Part shown: in pieces, positions 51,522-63,446 of the stretch | Position numbering within the stretch: the first letter of the stretch is position 1 | Layout: every line of letters starts with the position of its first letter | Source: Sitta carolinensis | Lineage: Eukaryota; Chordata; Aves; Passeriformes; Sittidae | Direction of reading: 5' to 3' | Length of the DNA: 64,000 bases | Assembly (NCBI GenBank): GCA_032173965.1 | Contig: JAVUNC010000004.1 | Coordinates: 26,575,001-26,639,000, forward strand | The notes under the pieces: model-generated | Database searches by the model: none | What the model was told of the DNA's origin: nothing | Seen by the model: the letters and a program-made list of their open reading frames with translations, nothing else | Position numbers and translations under genes: made by a program

Positions 51522-53891
51522 ATTTAATTATGGGAGATAACCCAGTGTACAAAGGCACTATAAAGTTATATAAAGACATGCCTGCCCACCCCCCATCTAT
51601 AAGCAACTTACTGTTTTTCCCAAGATTACTCTTTTGAAAAGAGTGGATATGACAATTTTAATTTAAAAGTTATTTGATCACTTCAGCAAAATATGTGATT
51701 TTGTTTTCATCATGTTTACACAGCTCAGTAGCTCTTACTCCCAAAGGTTTTCATAGACTTACTATAAAATATCAGGAACATTAATGAGCAAAAAGTTAGA
51801 TACCTAAAATCTGAGTTTCTTGCAACTGTAAATATTATACATCTTAATGCTAAAGATAAAATTGTCTCTATTAAAAGTTTTAAACTTTGAGAAGCTTCAA
51901 TGTACCTCTAAGTTTGCCATTATTTTGAAAACTGCCTGCTTATCCTGATCTGCTATGGGACATAAGAGAAGATCTCCAAAACTGAGATGATTAAAGAGAC
52001 TAGTAAAAGTAAATAAAAACCCAGAAGTATCCTGGAAGTGGGTAGGAAATAGAAAAATAACTGAAGCATGCATATTTTTATATTACTTGGAATTAAGCTG
52101 AGTATTATAATATTTTAAAAATATAGGTGTTTTCTTACACTTCAAGTATATATCAAATCCATTCTTTGCTTTGGAATCCAAATTCTACTTTCCATTAAAG
52201 GGATTGCTTTGAGATTCTGCGTATAAATTGGAAAGACATTTTCTCTGAAATACATACTAATTGAAAATCATATACTTTTTTTTTTTTTTTAAGAAGGATA
52301 GTTGAAAAACAATACTTAGCACTTTTCAAGTAAAAATAAATTTCCTTAATTATGTATGATAACGCAGAGAACGCAAGAGTGCTAAAATACAGTATGAGAA
52401 AGACCTACAACATATATTTTAAAATGAAGATCACACAGAGATGTACATATTTTTGCTCCATACCTGTATAAATTTTGTTAAAAATAGAAGAAAAAAGTTG
52501 AATATATTATTTAGGTGCAGGTTTTTTTCTTCAAAATATGCAAGATTATAATAAATAAACAATGAAGAGATATCTGTATCCACATCTGTGAGTTTCACAT
52601 TTCACCTAAAAACATGCTTCACTCTTTCTCAGAAACCAAAAGAATTCCATTAAGGAAAACAATTAACAAAAATTTATTTTGGACTGAAATAAATGAGAAT
52701 TCTTTTATTTCCATTCTTTATTTGAATGCAACAGCATTCAACTGAAATTAATATTATGTGTAGAAAACTTATATGAGTTTCAAAATAATGAGTTTCAATA
52801 ATGGCTGCCTTTAGTTCTGGTGGTCAAACTCTTCTTTGTTCCAAGATCACATTTAAATTTTCTTAAAATTTGAGTGATTAGACAGATATTATTTATAGCA
52901 TTTGACACCAAGATTATAATTCTATTACATTTTTTTTTATTATTGGCAGATTATCCTATGCCATAAATAGGCTCACTATATAGAAAAATAAAGCAAAAAA
53001 ACATTTGCATCAGTAGTCAAAAAAACCCTCTGAAATTTGGTAAGCTTTTCTTTGAGCAGCAGCAATGCCTTCACAATTTGCAGGGCAGCCGAGGAAAAGG
53101 TAACCATGTTTTAAGCATTTAAAAAGGGCTGTTTGCCCATACTTTCTGGAAAACTAAGGGCCAGATTTCCATTTGCAATGACTAGAACTTGTATCGTCTC
53201 CATAACTTAAATCTGCTACCTGAATGGAAGATCTTGTACACCATTCTCACACAACGACTGATGAAATTCAAACCCGTTATCAGCTGTAGGTGACTGGATT
53301 TACACATGAAGTATTCCCAGATCACTCATAGCTGTAGTAATAGAGAATTTTTGTTGTGGATCAAGATGTGTCCCAAGATGCAAACTAAAAGCAGAGTTGA
53401 AACTGCAGCACTTACCTCACTGAATTTGTATGAACAGAGCTAAGCAAACACGGTTTTTAGAGATGCCTCTGTGTTGTCAACACTGTTCTGAAAGGCCCCA
53501 GCTCCCCTACGGACCTTGGCATATCTGCCAGACCCTTGTGGATATCTAGCATACCCAAATGCACCTAAACAGACACCAGAAATGGCTAGGAAAAAGGCTT
53601 TCTCTTTGAATTGTTTCATTTTGGAGACAGAGACAGCTGAGTATATTGATCTAGATGGCAGCTTTCAGGAACAATACAAAACCCAACAGAAATATCAGAG
53701 AAACATTCCAAAGTCCTGCAGTGACTTCATATATGAGCCAACATCAAGTCCCAGTTCATACTGATTTCCATTTAGGCATTACATATCCTTTATAGTTCAG
53801 AGGCAATTCATGTTTTCTAGGTAATATAACCCAAACATGGCCACTCCGCTTCTCTTCACTCAAAAAAGCTCCTATGTGATGCAGACTGCCC

Positions 53892-53894
<3 letters not shown>

Positions 53895-53948
<54 letters not shown>
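53895..53948. repeat. AT microsatellite, 27 perfect units
   Basis: An uninterrupted 54-base AT dinucleotide run, fully self-complementary and likely polymorphic in length. Confidence 0.95.
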
Positions 53949-53951
<3 letters not shown>

Positions 53952-55916
53952 TCAGTTTTATTTTTCCCCTAAATAAAATTTTATTTGGCTGTTCAGTGTC
54001 AAGAGAGTTACAAAAGGAGAGAAAACCTGATCTTGAACAAAATATAGTGGTTTATGGTGTAACACTATACACATAGAGTTATGTGTGCACTCTATAACAC
54101 ATAGAGTTATGCTAGAAAGAGCCAGAGGTCTTGCAAAGCTGCTTGTTTGTATGGGGCTTGGCACAGGAAAGACTGAGGTTTGGCCTATGAGCACTGGAAA
54201 ACTAAATGCTCCATTACCTCTACTCTAGCTTTTTGCCTTCATGAGCACTTACAATTCATACTTATTATCTATTTTGTAATTAGCTGTTCCCATAATAGTG
54301 TCCTGTGATGAAATCTCCATTATTACTCTTGTTTTTTGATAGACTTAAGCATCTTTTTCCTGCTGAGTTGCCTTTCTTACTAGTTTCCTTTCTTTAGTAA
54401 CATGTTTGATGGTCAATTACCATTTTTGCTTTGATCTTAATTGGAACACATTTGGAGACGTGTCATTAAGGCTGCAAGAAATAAGTAGACATTTCCTCAG
54501 AACTGAATTTGAATTTTCCTCTACCATTGCATATATTTGATTTAAAAGGTCATAGCTATTAGCAACATCTAGACAAAATACATACAGTGCATTTTTTGAA
54601 ATGAGTCATGTAAATAATTTGGATCAAACAAAAAAAAAATCTTTGTTCCATTTAGTAAAAACAAGTTACTAAACATCTGGTGGTTTTTCTCCCTTTTTTT
54701 TAAGGAAAAAAAATCATGCCAACTCTCATAAGATTATCACATATTCAATATACAGTCTCTAATTGAAACTAGAATTTTAATGCTTTCTTCCTTCCTGAGC
54801 TTTCTTTGGGAACAACAGATTAGTGACTCAGTCCATGTGTCACAGAAATGTTGTTAGTCAGTTTCACCTTTGCCTTAAAAATAAATGTAGAAAATGGGCA
54901 AAATTTGCAGTTCTGTTGTGGGTGTGAAAGGTCTGTTCTTAGTTATCAATAATAGCAAAGAAGATAAAAGCAGCCTATTAAGCCTTACTTTATCTTCTGT
55001 AAAAATGAGCTGGTCTAGAAACTCTAGTGAGATCATTCACCCTTTGCATTCTAAGAATGCTGAAAAGAAGCTTGCCTGATACAGGGACAAACTTGCTCTG
55101 CTGCTCAGCAAGGACTGCCATCTAACAGTTGTGAGTAACTTCTTTGATGTGGCTTAAAAAATGTCAGCATTTCAAAGCTCTGAACAGTAAGGTTCCATAA
55201 ATTATTATGAGCTCGACTGTTAAAAGACTACTTGAATACACCTCAATGTTCTTACAAAATACTAAAACCACCAATAAAAACAACATGGTCATAAATATAG
55301 ATAAAGCTATAACCTTTACTAATTGAAGTGCTTTTGAATATGTTTTAATTTTTAGTGGAAAAACTCAGTATTTTCTGATAGAGCCATGGGAGCTTACATT
55401 CTTCTTTATGTCAAGTTGTTAGGACCCCTAAACAAGATACAGCCTTAACACTTGTTTCTCACTCCCTCTGCTCTCTGCCCAAGGACTTGACATAAATTCT
55501 GTACTAACTGTGATTCTATTATAGAAAGGCTTCAACTTTAGCATTAATATCATAATAGGAAAGTTATTGTAATAAATTCCCAGCTAGGACACTCTAATGG
55601 AATCAAACTCTTAATAATATTAATAATATTAATTTTTTTTTTTGTCTTGCACCCAAATCAAGTTTATCTTTCTTCCTTCTCCCAGTTCGAGTTGCTTTGT
55701 CAGTAGGGAATGCTTCTCTCTTCTCTGTTTCTGAAGGACTTCAGAATGTCCATTGATACAAAAAGTCCAATATAAATGACTATCACTGTTGTACCTCAGT
55801 TATGACAGAAAACAGGTGGAATTGTTGGAATTGTAGACATTTCTAAAATGCATATTTGCAGGTACTAATATATTACAACCAAGCAGAAGCAACTATACTA
55901 TTCATATTAAGGTTCC

Positions 55917-55970
55917 TATATATATATTATATATAATTTTATATATATATAATCTATCTACTATATATAA
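55917..55970. repeat. AT-rich quasi-palindromic tract
   Basis: Several tatatata segments separated by short spacers such as aatttt and ctatcta make the tract able to fold on itself. Confidence 0.75.
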
Positions 55971-57279
55971 AGAACATCACACTGCACTGTATATAAGTGG
56001 CAGCACGGCTGTTTCAGCTTTAAAGCATGAGGTGTGATAATGACTTGTACTACATGGGTTAGTGGCAGAACACTGCTGAAAGCCAACAGAAACAGAGAAC
56101 TGGACTTTTGTAAGTGTATTGATTGTTACATTTGATTATTTAGAACATGTTCACAAACACATACAGTACTTCTAGCACAGAAAACTATTATAAATGGCAA
56201 AAGCGTATTATACAGACCTAGATGTTATATTTTTTTCTCTGCTTAACCTTAGTCACAGCATAGGCTCAGTGGGGCTCAGTAACTTCTAGGATTTCTGTTG
56301 GTTTACACAAGAATCCCTTTCTCTAACCAGATTAATAACATAACTTAAGATGGTATAGATTTTCTTCTGTTAATCAAATCTTGGGCTTCTCCAAATCAAG
56401 GTCAAAAGAATTATGATATAAAAGTACAGGGACTTTGAAGTTCATTATTTTGTACCATATCTGGACTACAGGTAAAACTCAATAAATTTGGAAAACAAAA
56501 AATCAATTTTCAACTCTGCAAGGACAAGTAACTTGGCTGAAATCGGATGAAAATACTTCAGATATCATATTTAGTAATTAGAACATTATTTAATGTTGAC
56601 AAGGATGCTATTTCATATCTGGAAGTCTCATAGGTTCATTTAGTTTTCTCTAGAATTATGTATAGGTGGACTGCTAGTACACTCAAGCTGTTAGTCTGAA
56701 CATTTGGGAAGTCAAAGGTAGTAATTTCAGTGACAAAATTTCCAATGAAATGCTAGAATTTATAAAAAGACCATGATCTACACTACATGAGAGGAAATTA
56801 CCCTCAGGGGAACACTGATAGAGAGGAATACATTTGTTTTGTTAGGGTTACACCATAAGCATCAGAAGATATAATTCTCCAGTGCTCTCTATCCACTTTA
56901 TGAAAATTGGACTTTCTAAAAAACAGTTGATGCCCACAGAAGAAGTAAAACTTCATTCACATATCAGATTTGTAGAGTTAATTTTCACAACCTGGAGTAG
57001 AGACATTTGAAGAAAAATCTAGATATATATATATTACTGGCCAAGCATCATTTTTCTATGCAAGCCAATGGAATGAGTTAAGACATTTTTTTATAAGGAG
57101 ACAAATCTGTGCTTTAAAAACATAAAATAAAAAACCCCACTTCTCCTCCCAAGAAAAATACAGGAAATTATGAATACACAGTAATATTTCAATTAAATTT
57201 CTGATGAATTTTCTTATTTATATGCAAATAGTACAAAATATTTTAAAATATAAAAATATTCAGGCTATTATAAAGTTTG

Positions 57280-57657
57280 CTACACATAACAAAGAATAGC
57301 AGCTATCCTGCTCTCAGAAGGCTTGAAATGTGGAAAAAGAAAAGATTTGCTTTTTCTTTCTGAAAAACATGAGGTAAGTGAAGGGAAAAAAATAAAAGGA
57401 AAAATCAAAACTTTCTGGTCATAATCTTCCTTATACTCCTTGTCAAAATAAACAAATGAAATAGTTAAGAAAATAAAACCAAAAGCAAGATAAATGTATG
57501 TAAGCCAGTTTCTATATACAGCATCAATTTCTAGCTTAATCCGACAGGCTATCTTTTGTATGAATGCATCTAAATGTCCAAATAATGTTCTGAATTCCTT
57601 ATTTCCACATTCTATATAGTAGAGGTCTGCTGTACATCTCCTGATCAAATGGTACAT
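57280..57657 (-). CDS. Unidentified open frame with one transmembrane-like segment
   Basis: I do not recognise this frame. It encodes 125 residues from the first Met, and the frame stays open a further 14 codons upstream to a TGA at 57700-57702. Its composition is protein-like: a charged, mixed first half with the phrases IECGNKEFR and FGHLDAFIQK, then a hydrophobic stretch at residues 51-71 (WLTYIYLAFGFIFLTISFVYF), then a charged DKEYKEDYD. After about residue 82 it becomes low-complexity Phe/Ser sequence, as if translation had run into intronic DNA. It lies inside an EYS intron on the same strand. It may be an old retrocopy, an exon of an overlapping transcript, or chance. A weak acceptor-like attactag precedes residue -6; I see no convincing donor. 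Confidence 0.3.
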   Translation of the reverse strand: MYHLIRRCTADLYYIECGNKEFRTLFGHLDAFIQKIACRIKLEIDAVYRNWLTYIYLAFGFIFLTISFVYFDKEYKEDYDQKVLIFPFIFFPSLTSCFSERKSKSFLFPHFKPSESRIAAILCYV

Positions 57658-58237
57658 CTTTTTGATATATGTTTCTAGTAATAGTGTATGCCCTTCAAGT
57701 CAGGTTTTGTGATGGAACAATCAAATCATTGCAATATACTATGGAAATTCATCTTCAGATTTTTTTCCAGGTAAATGACAGCATTCATAAAACAACGTTT
57801 ATTGTTTTCCACTGAGAATATTAGAAGCAAGAAAATCTGTGGAAATACTCAAAACTAAAACGGGTGTTCCTATATAATTTTTGCCATTAACATCATGTCT
57901 ATATTTTCTTAACTAAGTAATTCTGTAATCTCTAATTAGTGCACACAAAGCTGTTCATTAAAATACCCTGAATATAACCACACAATTAGAAAACATAGTT
58001 TAAGTAACCATTATGTTGGCTTACTGCGAATATATTAAAGGCTACATTTACAGCAGTTTAACACTAAATAAACAGATGGTATGAGATAGAGGTAGCACTT
58101 CCATATGAAACTAAATCTACTTTTATTTATACCCATATAAATCTAGGCAAAATCAGTGTAAGAATTTGATCTTGGAAAGTGTTGAATAAAGCTGTAAAGG
58201 AGTAATCAGCCTCAGACATCCTGTACAAAAAATATTA

Positions 58238-59606
58238 TCATAGAATGGAACCATAGAATCATTTAGGTTAGACCTAAATGACCTCCAAGGTCATTGAGTC
58301 CAACCTCTGACCAATTACCACCTTGTCAATTAAACCACAGCACTAAATGCCATATCGAGTCTTTTCTTGAACAGCTCCTGGGATGGCAATGCTGGTACTT
58401 CCCTGGATGGACCATTCCAATGCTTAATCACCCTTTCAGTGAAGAAATTCTTCCTGGTATTTAACCTGAACCTTCCCTGGTTCAGTTTGAGGCCACACCT
58501 CTTATCCTGTTGCTGCCTGCTTGGAAGATGAGGGCAATCCCCATCTTGCAATCTCCTTTCAGGAAGATGTAGAGAGCGATAAGGTCACCCCTGAGCCTCC
58601 TCCTCTACAAGCTAAGCACCCCCAGCTCCCTTAGCCACTCCTGATATGACCCACTCCAGAACCTTCGCCTGCTCTGTGGTGCTCATCTGCAGACAATCCA
58701 GCCCCTCAATGTCTTTCTTGCAGTGAGGGGCCTGCAACTGGACACATGACTTGAGCTGTGGCCTCACCAGTGCTGAGTAGAGAGGGACAGTTCCTGTCCT
58801 GGTCTTCCTGTGTCCTGGTCACACTATTGCTGATACAGACTGTCCTGGCCTTCCTGGCCTCCTGGGCACATACTGGCTCATGTTCAAACTCTGTTAACCC
58901 CAGGTTCTTTTCTGGTGAGCAGCATTCCAGCCACTCTGCCCACAACCTATAGGGATGAATAGGGTTGCTGTTACCAAAGTGCAGGATTCTTTGTCTTATT
59001 GAACCTCATACCACTGACCTTGGCCCACTGAACCAGTCTGTCCTGATCTCTCTGCAGAGCCTTCCTAAATTCCGGCAGATCAACAATTCCACTCAAGTTG
59101 GTGTCACTTGCAAACTGATTGAGGGTGCTTTGGGTCCTTCCCTCAGATCATTGACAAGGATATTAAACAGGACTGGACCCAATATTTAGTACTGGGGAAC
59201 CCCACTCATGACTGGCTATCACATGGATGTGACTCGTTGACCACCACTCTAAGTTCAGCCATCCAGCCCGTTCTTAACCCTGTGAAGAGTGCACCTGTCT
59301 TAGCCATGGATCACCAGCTTCTCCAGGAGTATGCTCTTGGAGACAGTATCAAATGCTTTGGTGAAGTACAGGTAGACAACATCCTTCCTGTCACCCACCA
59401 GAGGGGTCACCTGGTCATAAAAGGAGATCAGGTTGTTCAGTCATTATCTGTCTGGCCTAAACCGATATGTCTGGGCCTGATCCCCTGGTTGTCCTGTATG
59501 TGTCATGTGATTACACTCAAGATAATCTGCTCCATAACCTTACCAGGTGCTGAGGCCAGGCGGACAAGCCTGTAGTTCCCTGAATCTTCCTTCCACCTAT
59601 GCTGAG
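58238..59606 (-). mobile_element. CR1 LINE, 3' portion of a copy split by a nested LTR
   Basis: The plus strand begins with tcatagaat and catagaatcat, the antisense form of the CR1 3' terminal repeat, so this copy's 3' end is at 58238. Nearly 1.4 kb of antisense CR1 follows, including the caggctgtccc-type tail blocks and, at the far end, a minus-strand reverse-transcriptase remnant with NYRLVRLASAPGKVMEQIIL (from about 59520 to 59600). The frame has stops and an insertion, so it is inactive. It is interrupted after 59606 and resumes at 60258. Confidence 0.92.
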
Positions 59607-59812
59607 TGTCAGGTTTTTTAAATACAAAAATATATTTTTTCTTCCTGTTTTGTTTTTCTTGTCTGGGCCTTCCTGGGGTTTCTGAGAGCTCTGTGAGCTT
59701 GGCTTTCATCTAACTTAACTTGTCTCTGTCTCTGTGGAGGCTTTCTGTTTTCCCCCAACCCTGTGTCTGAAGAAGAGGTCGAGTCGTCTGTTTTCTCATG
59801 TTCAGGAATTTG

Positions 59813-59818
59813 TTTATT
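59813..59818 (-). terminator. LTR polyadenylation signal AATAAA
   Basis: The plus strand reads tttatt; on the minus strand it is AATAAA, placed downstream of the LTR TATA box. Confidence 0.65.
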
Positions 59819-59885
59819 CTTTGCTTATCTCAGATTCGTTCACTGGCCTGCCACGGTCTTCTCTGCAGGTCAGGCTGTGCTGAAC

Positions 59886-59921
59886 TCCCCAGGCTGTGCT
59901 CTCTCCCCAGGCTGTGCTCTC
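59886..59921. repeat. 18-bp tandem duplication in the LTR
   Basis: Two direct copies of a unit containing ccccaggctgtgctctct lie between the TATA box and the polyadenylation signal of the minus-strand LTR. Confidence 0.8.
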
Positions 59922-59948
59922 TCCTTCTGCCCTTGGGAGGGCACTATC

Positions 59949-59955
59949 TTTTATA
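59949..59955 (-). promoter_or_regulatory. LTR TATA box
   Basis: The plus strand reads ttttata; the minus strand gives TATAAAA in the sequence cagtataaaagatag, the expected promoter position of the nested LTR. It points in the same direction as EYS transcription. Confidence 0.65.
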
Positions 59956-60257
59956 CTGAAAATTACATATGCTTTATTTATAATTCTCCAATATCTATCC
60001 ACTATGTTGTACAGTGTACTTTTGTTCTAGACCAACCAAAATGTGCCACACAACCACAGAAGATGAAGAACAAGAAGATGAAGAAGGACAAGGACACAGC
60101 CCATTTCCTCCATCTTTGTCCCCTGATCTCACATTCTAAAATCCCAAAATTCTACTTTTTCACCCTGTGACATACTAATTATCATTCTATCTAAATTCTT
60201 GCAACTTAGAAATCTTCCCAGGACAGTCAGAAGGATTTCCTGGTTCCCACACCTGAG

Positions 60258-60480
60258 AATGGGCATCACACTGGTCAACCTCCAGTCATTGCAACCTTCC
60301 CAGTTTCTTCCCAGAACTGATGAAAATTCAGTGTCTTGGTGAGCTCTTCTTGCAATTCCTCGGTATCCTCAGGTGTATCCCATCTGGCCTCATGGACTTA
60401 TTGTCTCAGTGGCACAACAAGCCATTAACTATTTCCTCCTATAATGTTCTCAGAGGACCTGAGATACATTTTATGAGTCT
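60258..60480 (-). mobile_element. CR1 LINE, 5' portion of the split copy
   Basis: After the nested LTR the antisense CR1 resumes with aatgggcatcacactggtcaacctccagtc, then a cttcccagaactgatgaaaa block and gtatcccatctggcctcatgga. It fades near 60480, where the copy is 5' truncated. Confidence 0.82.
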
Positions 60481-61616
60481 TTTCAGCAGGGTTTACCTTT
60501 TCCATTAAGCATAAGAGACGCTTCTAATCTCTTGGAGGATGACTACAGAAAGACTGACTTTCTGAATTTTTAATTACTTACTTAAATATCTAAATGAATA
60601 TCAAAGTCTACTGGAAATCTGGTTCCTTTTGTAAGACATACTCTAGAGAACAGTATTTCTAACTATGTACTGAAAATTATTTTACATCTTCCTATACAGA
60701 GGCAATTCTGATGCTGCAGTAGTCATTTACTTGTTATTGTACTGGATTTTATTCAGTAGAACATAAATTAAAATGAACAAAAATTGTGAACTAAATTTTG
60801 ACCATTAATTAAAATAATATGAACAAACATGAGTGTTTTTTCATGAGATCATGAATAATGAATTTTATATGACCATCTTCCCTAAAGGGGAAAAGTCTTG
60901 CTGTCTCAACATACCAGGAAAATTGCCTTTTAATGATTGTTCTGGAATCCTAAGTAAGTATCATTATATTGAACTGCTGGAGGAAAAATGTGTTAATATT
61001 CAATTTATAAATCAATAGGTGCTTTTAATTGAGACTATCACTTGAACTAGATTTGCTCAAGAACACCACACAATTTGTTACTTTAAATTATTTTAGCAGT
61101 AAGTGTTTAAAATGTAACCCCCAAATTTCCATGAAAAAGGTCACAATAACCTTTACAATTTAAGTGTATTTTTTTTTAAAGCATCAAGAGAAATAATCAG
61201 TCAGTTTCTGGATTCAAAAATCCCTGTAAATTATTTTTTTTTTAAATTATAAAATAATGTAGAGAATGTTAATAAAATTAGAGAGAAAACTTTGTAGAAA
61301 ATCAACCAGTCTTTGTGACAGCGGCTTAATGGGTATATACCTCCTATTACCTATGAAAGATTATATTCTGTTAACAAGCTGATTTTAAAGTATCATTTTT
61401 TTAATAAAGAAATGCATCTAGCCAATATATAAACAATGTTCCCTTCACCTTACTTGCAGCTGAAAGCCTATATGGCTGGTCACTTTGAAAGTTTTGTTTG
61501 AGAAAGTGAAGGACTATTAATGCTGTAGGAAGACTGAAATACATTTAAATGCATTTAGTGGAATGCCTCCTGAAGTTAATTAAGTTTGTTTTCCCCTCTC
61601 CCTTGGTGTTCATTAC

Positions 61617-61730
61617 CTTTAAACGGAGCCACACATCGGCAGAAATAATTACCAGGTTGGTCAATGCAGGTGGCTCCATTCTTGCAGGGAAATGAAGTAC
61701 ACTCATCTATATCTGTTTCACATCTTGCAC
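61617..61730 (-). CDS. EYS: EYS internal exon C (EGF-like module, 114 bp, phase 1-1)
   Basis: This third EYS exon lies between a ttttcaaag acceptor and an AAAG|gtaatg donor and is again 38 codons, phase 1-1. It carries the closing cysteine of the previous domain (ARCETD), then IDEC, CTSFPC, CKNGATC, CIDQPGNYFC and the VAPFKG turn. The run IDQPGNYFC followed by a PFKG turn is, as I recall it, characteristic of the vertebrate EYS EGF array. O-glucose (CTSFPC), O-fucose (CKNGATC) and hydroxylation (CIDQPGNYFC) sequences are all present. The next exon is 17.6 kb away but joins in frame, completing this domain's sixth cysteine with LNC. Confidence 0.92.
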
Positions 61731-62160
61731 CTTTGAAAAGAGGAGAGTTTTGAACACTTACTAAAATATCAGGTGCCAATTTCTAACTCATTTGCACCAC
61801 AAAAATCTCAAGCAACTTGTGGAGATAAGCTAATATAAATCAGCCAAAGAAACAGCCACGCTACCATTATCAGCATCCATTTTGTTCTTTTAACTATTCT
61901 TTTAACTGCAAATACATAGAAACTTATTTCTGGGTTGCTAAATGGTAACTAGTCTTCCTTATGTGTGCAAGCTTTGAAGGCCTTTTTAAATGCAGACTAA
62001 ATATATCTTGTGCTATGTAGTTTACAGTTGCAGTCAGTGTTCCATGGCAGGTAAAAAGAAATGACAATAAAACACAAGCAAATTAGTCAGTAATGTCTTA
62101 ATGGATGCTTTGTGGACTACCTGGCTGTGGAAGGCAAGGTTTACTATGAAAACAACTCAC
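61731..62160 (-). other. EYS: EYS intron between exons B and C
   Basis: This 430-base intron is the shortest in the window. The donor gtgagt is strong and the acceptor tract cctcttttcaaag is pyrimidine-rich. Nothing else is recognisable in it. Confidence 0.87.
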
Positions 62161-62274
62161 CAGTAAAGCCAGGTAGACAAATGCATTTATAGCCACCAAT
62201 AAGGTCTGCACATGATGCATTATGAAGACATGGAGAAGACTGACATTCATTTATATTTGCTTCACAAGTTGTAC
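62161..62274 (-). CDS. EYS: EYS internal exon B (EGF-like module, 114 bp, phase 1-1)
   Basis: This second EYS exon in transcript order lies between a ttcatag acceptor and a strong CTG|gtgagt donor, both phase 1, and is again exactly 38 codons. It supplies the closing cysteine of the previous EGF (TTCEAN), then INEC, CQSSPC, CLHNASC, CADLIGGYKC and the LPGFTG turn. CQSSPC fits the O-glucose site. NAS inside CLHNASC is an N-glycosylation sequon, and the same loop fits an O-fucose site. CADLIGGYKC matches the hydroxylation consensus. The frame is open from first to last base with no stop. It is too short to stand out as an open frame and was found from the cysteine spacing and splice sites. The calcium-binding EGF character is typical of the N-terminal half of EYS. 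Confidence 0.9.
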
Positions 62275-63446
62275 CTATGAATACAGAATCAAGGAAAGAG
62301 GAAAGAAGTTATTCCATGGCACCTTTAGGTAAAGACCAACGTTTATTTTAACTGAATATAGCTCACATATTAGAATCCATTTGACACGCTTTTTATATTC
62401 AAATCTGGGTGTTTATGACAGATGCTCATCTTCTGAATATTTAAGTTGTTCACTGATTTTTCAAAAATATTAAAAGTACAGTCATCAAATAATTTACTAA
62501 GGCTTAAAGCAGACAATTTTCTTATATAAATATAGAAGAACAGAAATCAAATTACATTTAGTATAATAATAATAGACTGCATTGCAGTGGTGTGAGAGGA
62601 AATATTTCTTATGTTCATATAAGGCAAAAGATGTACTCCTAAAAAACTGCAAAAAAAAATCTGCTATAGACGAGAAGAAAATTTATTCCAATCTATACTA
62701 TCAAAACCCCACATTACTACTCAAAGTATAAAAATACTTTATTGCTAATATTGTTTGGTGAACCAAATTCTTCATCATTTGAAGAATAAATGAAAAGTTG
62801 CATCAATTGCATGATTTGGCAAGTTAAAAGCATTTAAAGAAATAAAAATGCTAACAATTTTTCTGAATATATGAGTGGTAGAAATATACTATTTTGCACT
62901 GGGACATTTGAATTATGGATTGATTTATATTTTAATTATTAAATATCCATGATGTTTAAAAATGGTGCTTTAAAAAGAAAATGGATACACTTTAATTACT
63001 TGTTCTAAGCTGAAAGCATAGCTGAAACTATTAATGCACCCACTTATTGAAGTAATTTAATTTTTCACATAAATTGTACAAATATACCAAAACCAAAAAA
63101 CCTTTACCACACAGTTGGAATTTTTTTTGCTCAATTTGAGGATATTAATGCTTCAAAATATTTAAAAAGCTCACAGAAAACAGTATCTCCTATTTGCAGA
63201 ATTTCACTGAACCCTGATCCATTTTCAACAGCCAAGACACCAGTTAGCAGAAAACACCTAATTCCATGCTGTCATGAAAACAAATTAGGTAATTTTGTCA
63301 AGATACACTTCTTCTAACAGACATGTTTATGACTTCAGATGACACCCATATATGAATACATGCATCTCATCTGATATGTTAAAAATATGGTGTAAAACTC
63401 TAATGATTAGGTTTACAAAGTTATCATTCTGTGGATTTTTTTATAC
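62275..63446 (-). other. EYS: EYS intron between exons A and B
   Basis: This 1,172-base intron is AT-rich. I found no mobile element in it and no additional in-frame EGF module. Confidence 0.85.

Larger units (their letters stand above)
59607..60251 (-). mobile_element. Solo LTR nested in the CR1 copy (family 4)
   Basis: This 645-base element begins TGTGGGAACC and ends CCTGACA on the minus strand. It carries a TATA box (tataaaa, reverse of 59949-59955) and, about 130 bases further on, an AATAAA polyadenylation signal (reverse of 59813-59818), in the right order for U3, R and U5. The flanks are gctgag (59601-59606) and cctgag (60252-60257), a 6-bp target duplication with one mismatch. Removing the element and one flank rejoins the CR1 sequence. 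It contains an 18-base tandem duplication (59886-59921). No retroviral genes are present. Confidence 0.82.
43997..61616 (-). other. EYS: EYS 17.6-kb intron between exons C and D
   Basis: This long intron holds the nested CR1/LTR block (58238-60480), the unidentified open frame at 57280-57657, an AT-rich palindromic tract (55917-55970), a 54-base AT repeat (53895-53948), the 1.44-kb LTR (47179-48620), a repeat-like stretch at about 45070-45790, and A-tracts at 44180-44217. From 48626 to 53890, and from 53950 to 57279 apart from the palindromic tract, I see ordinary AT-rich intronic DNA with no gene. Confidence 0.85.

Noticed and set aside
59237..60170. 112- and 135-residue plus-strand frames
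   Set aside because: They are antisense translations of CR1 and of the nested LTR; the second is partly made from the LTR tandem duplication.
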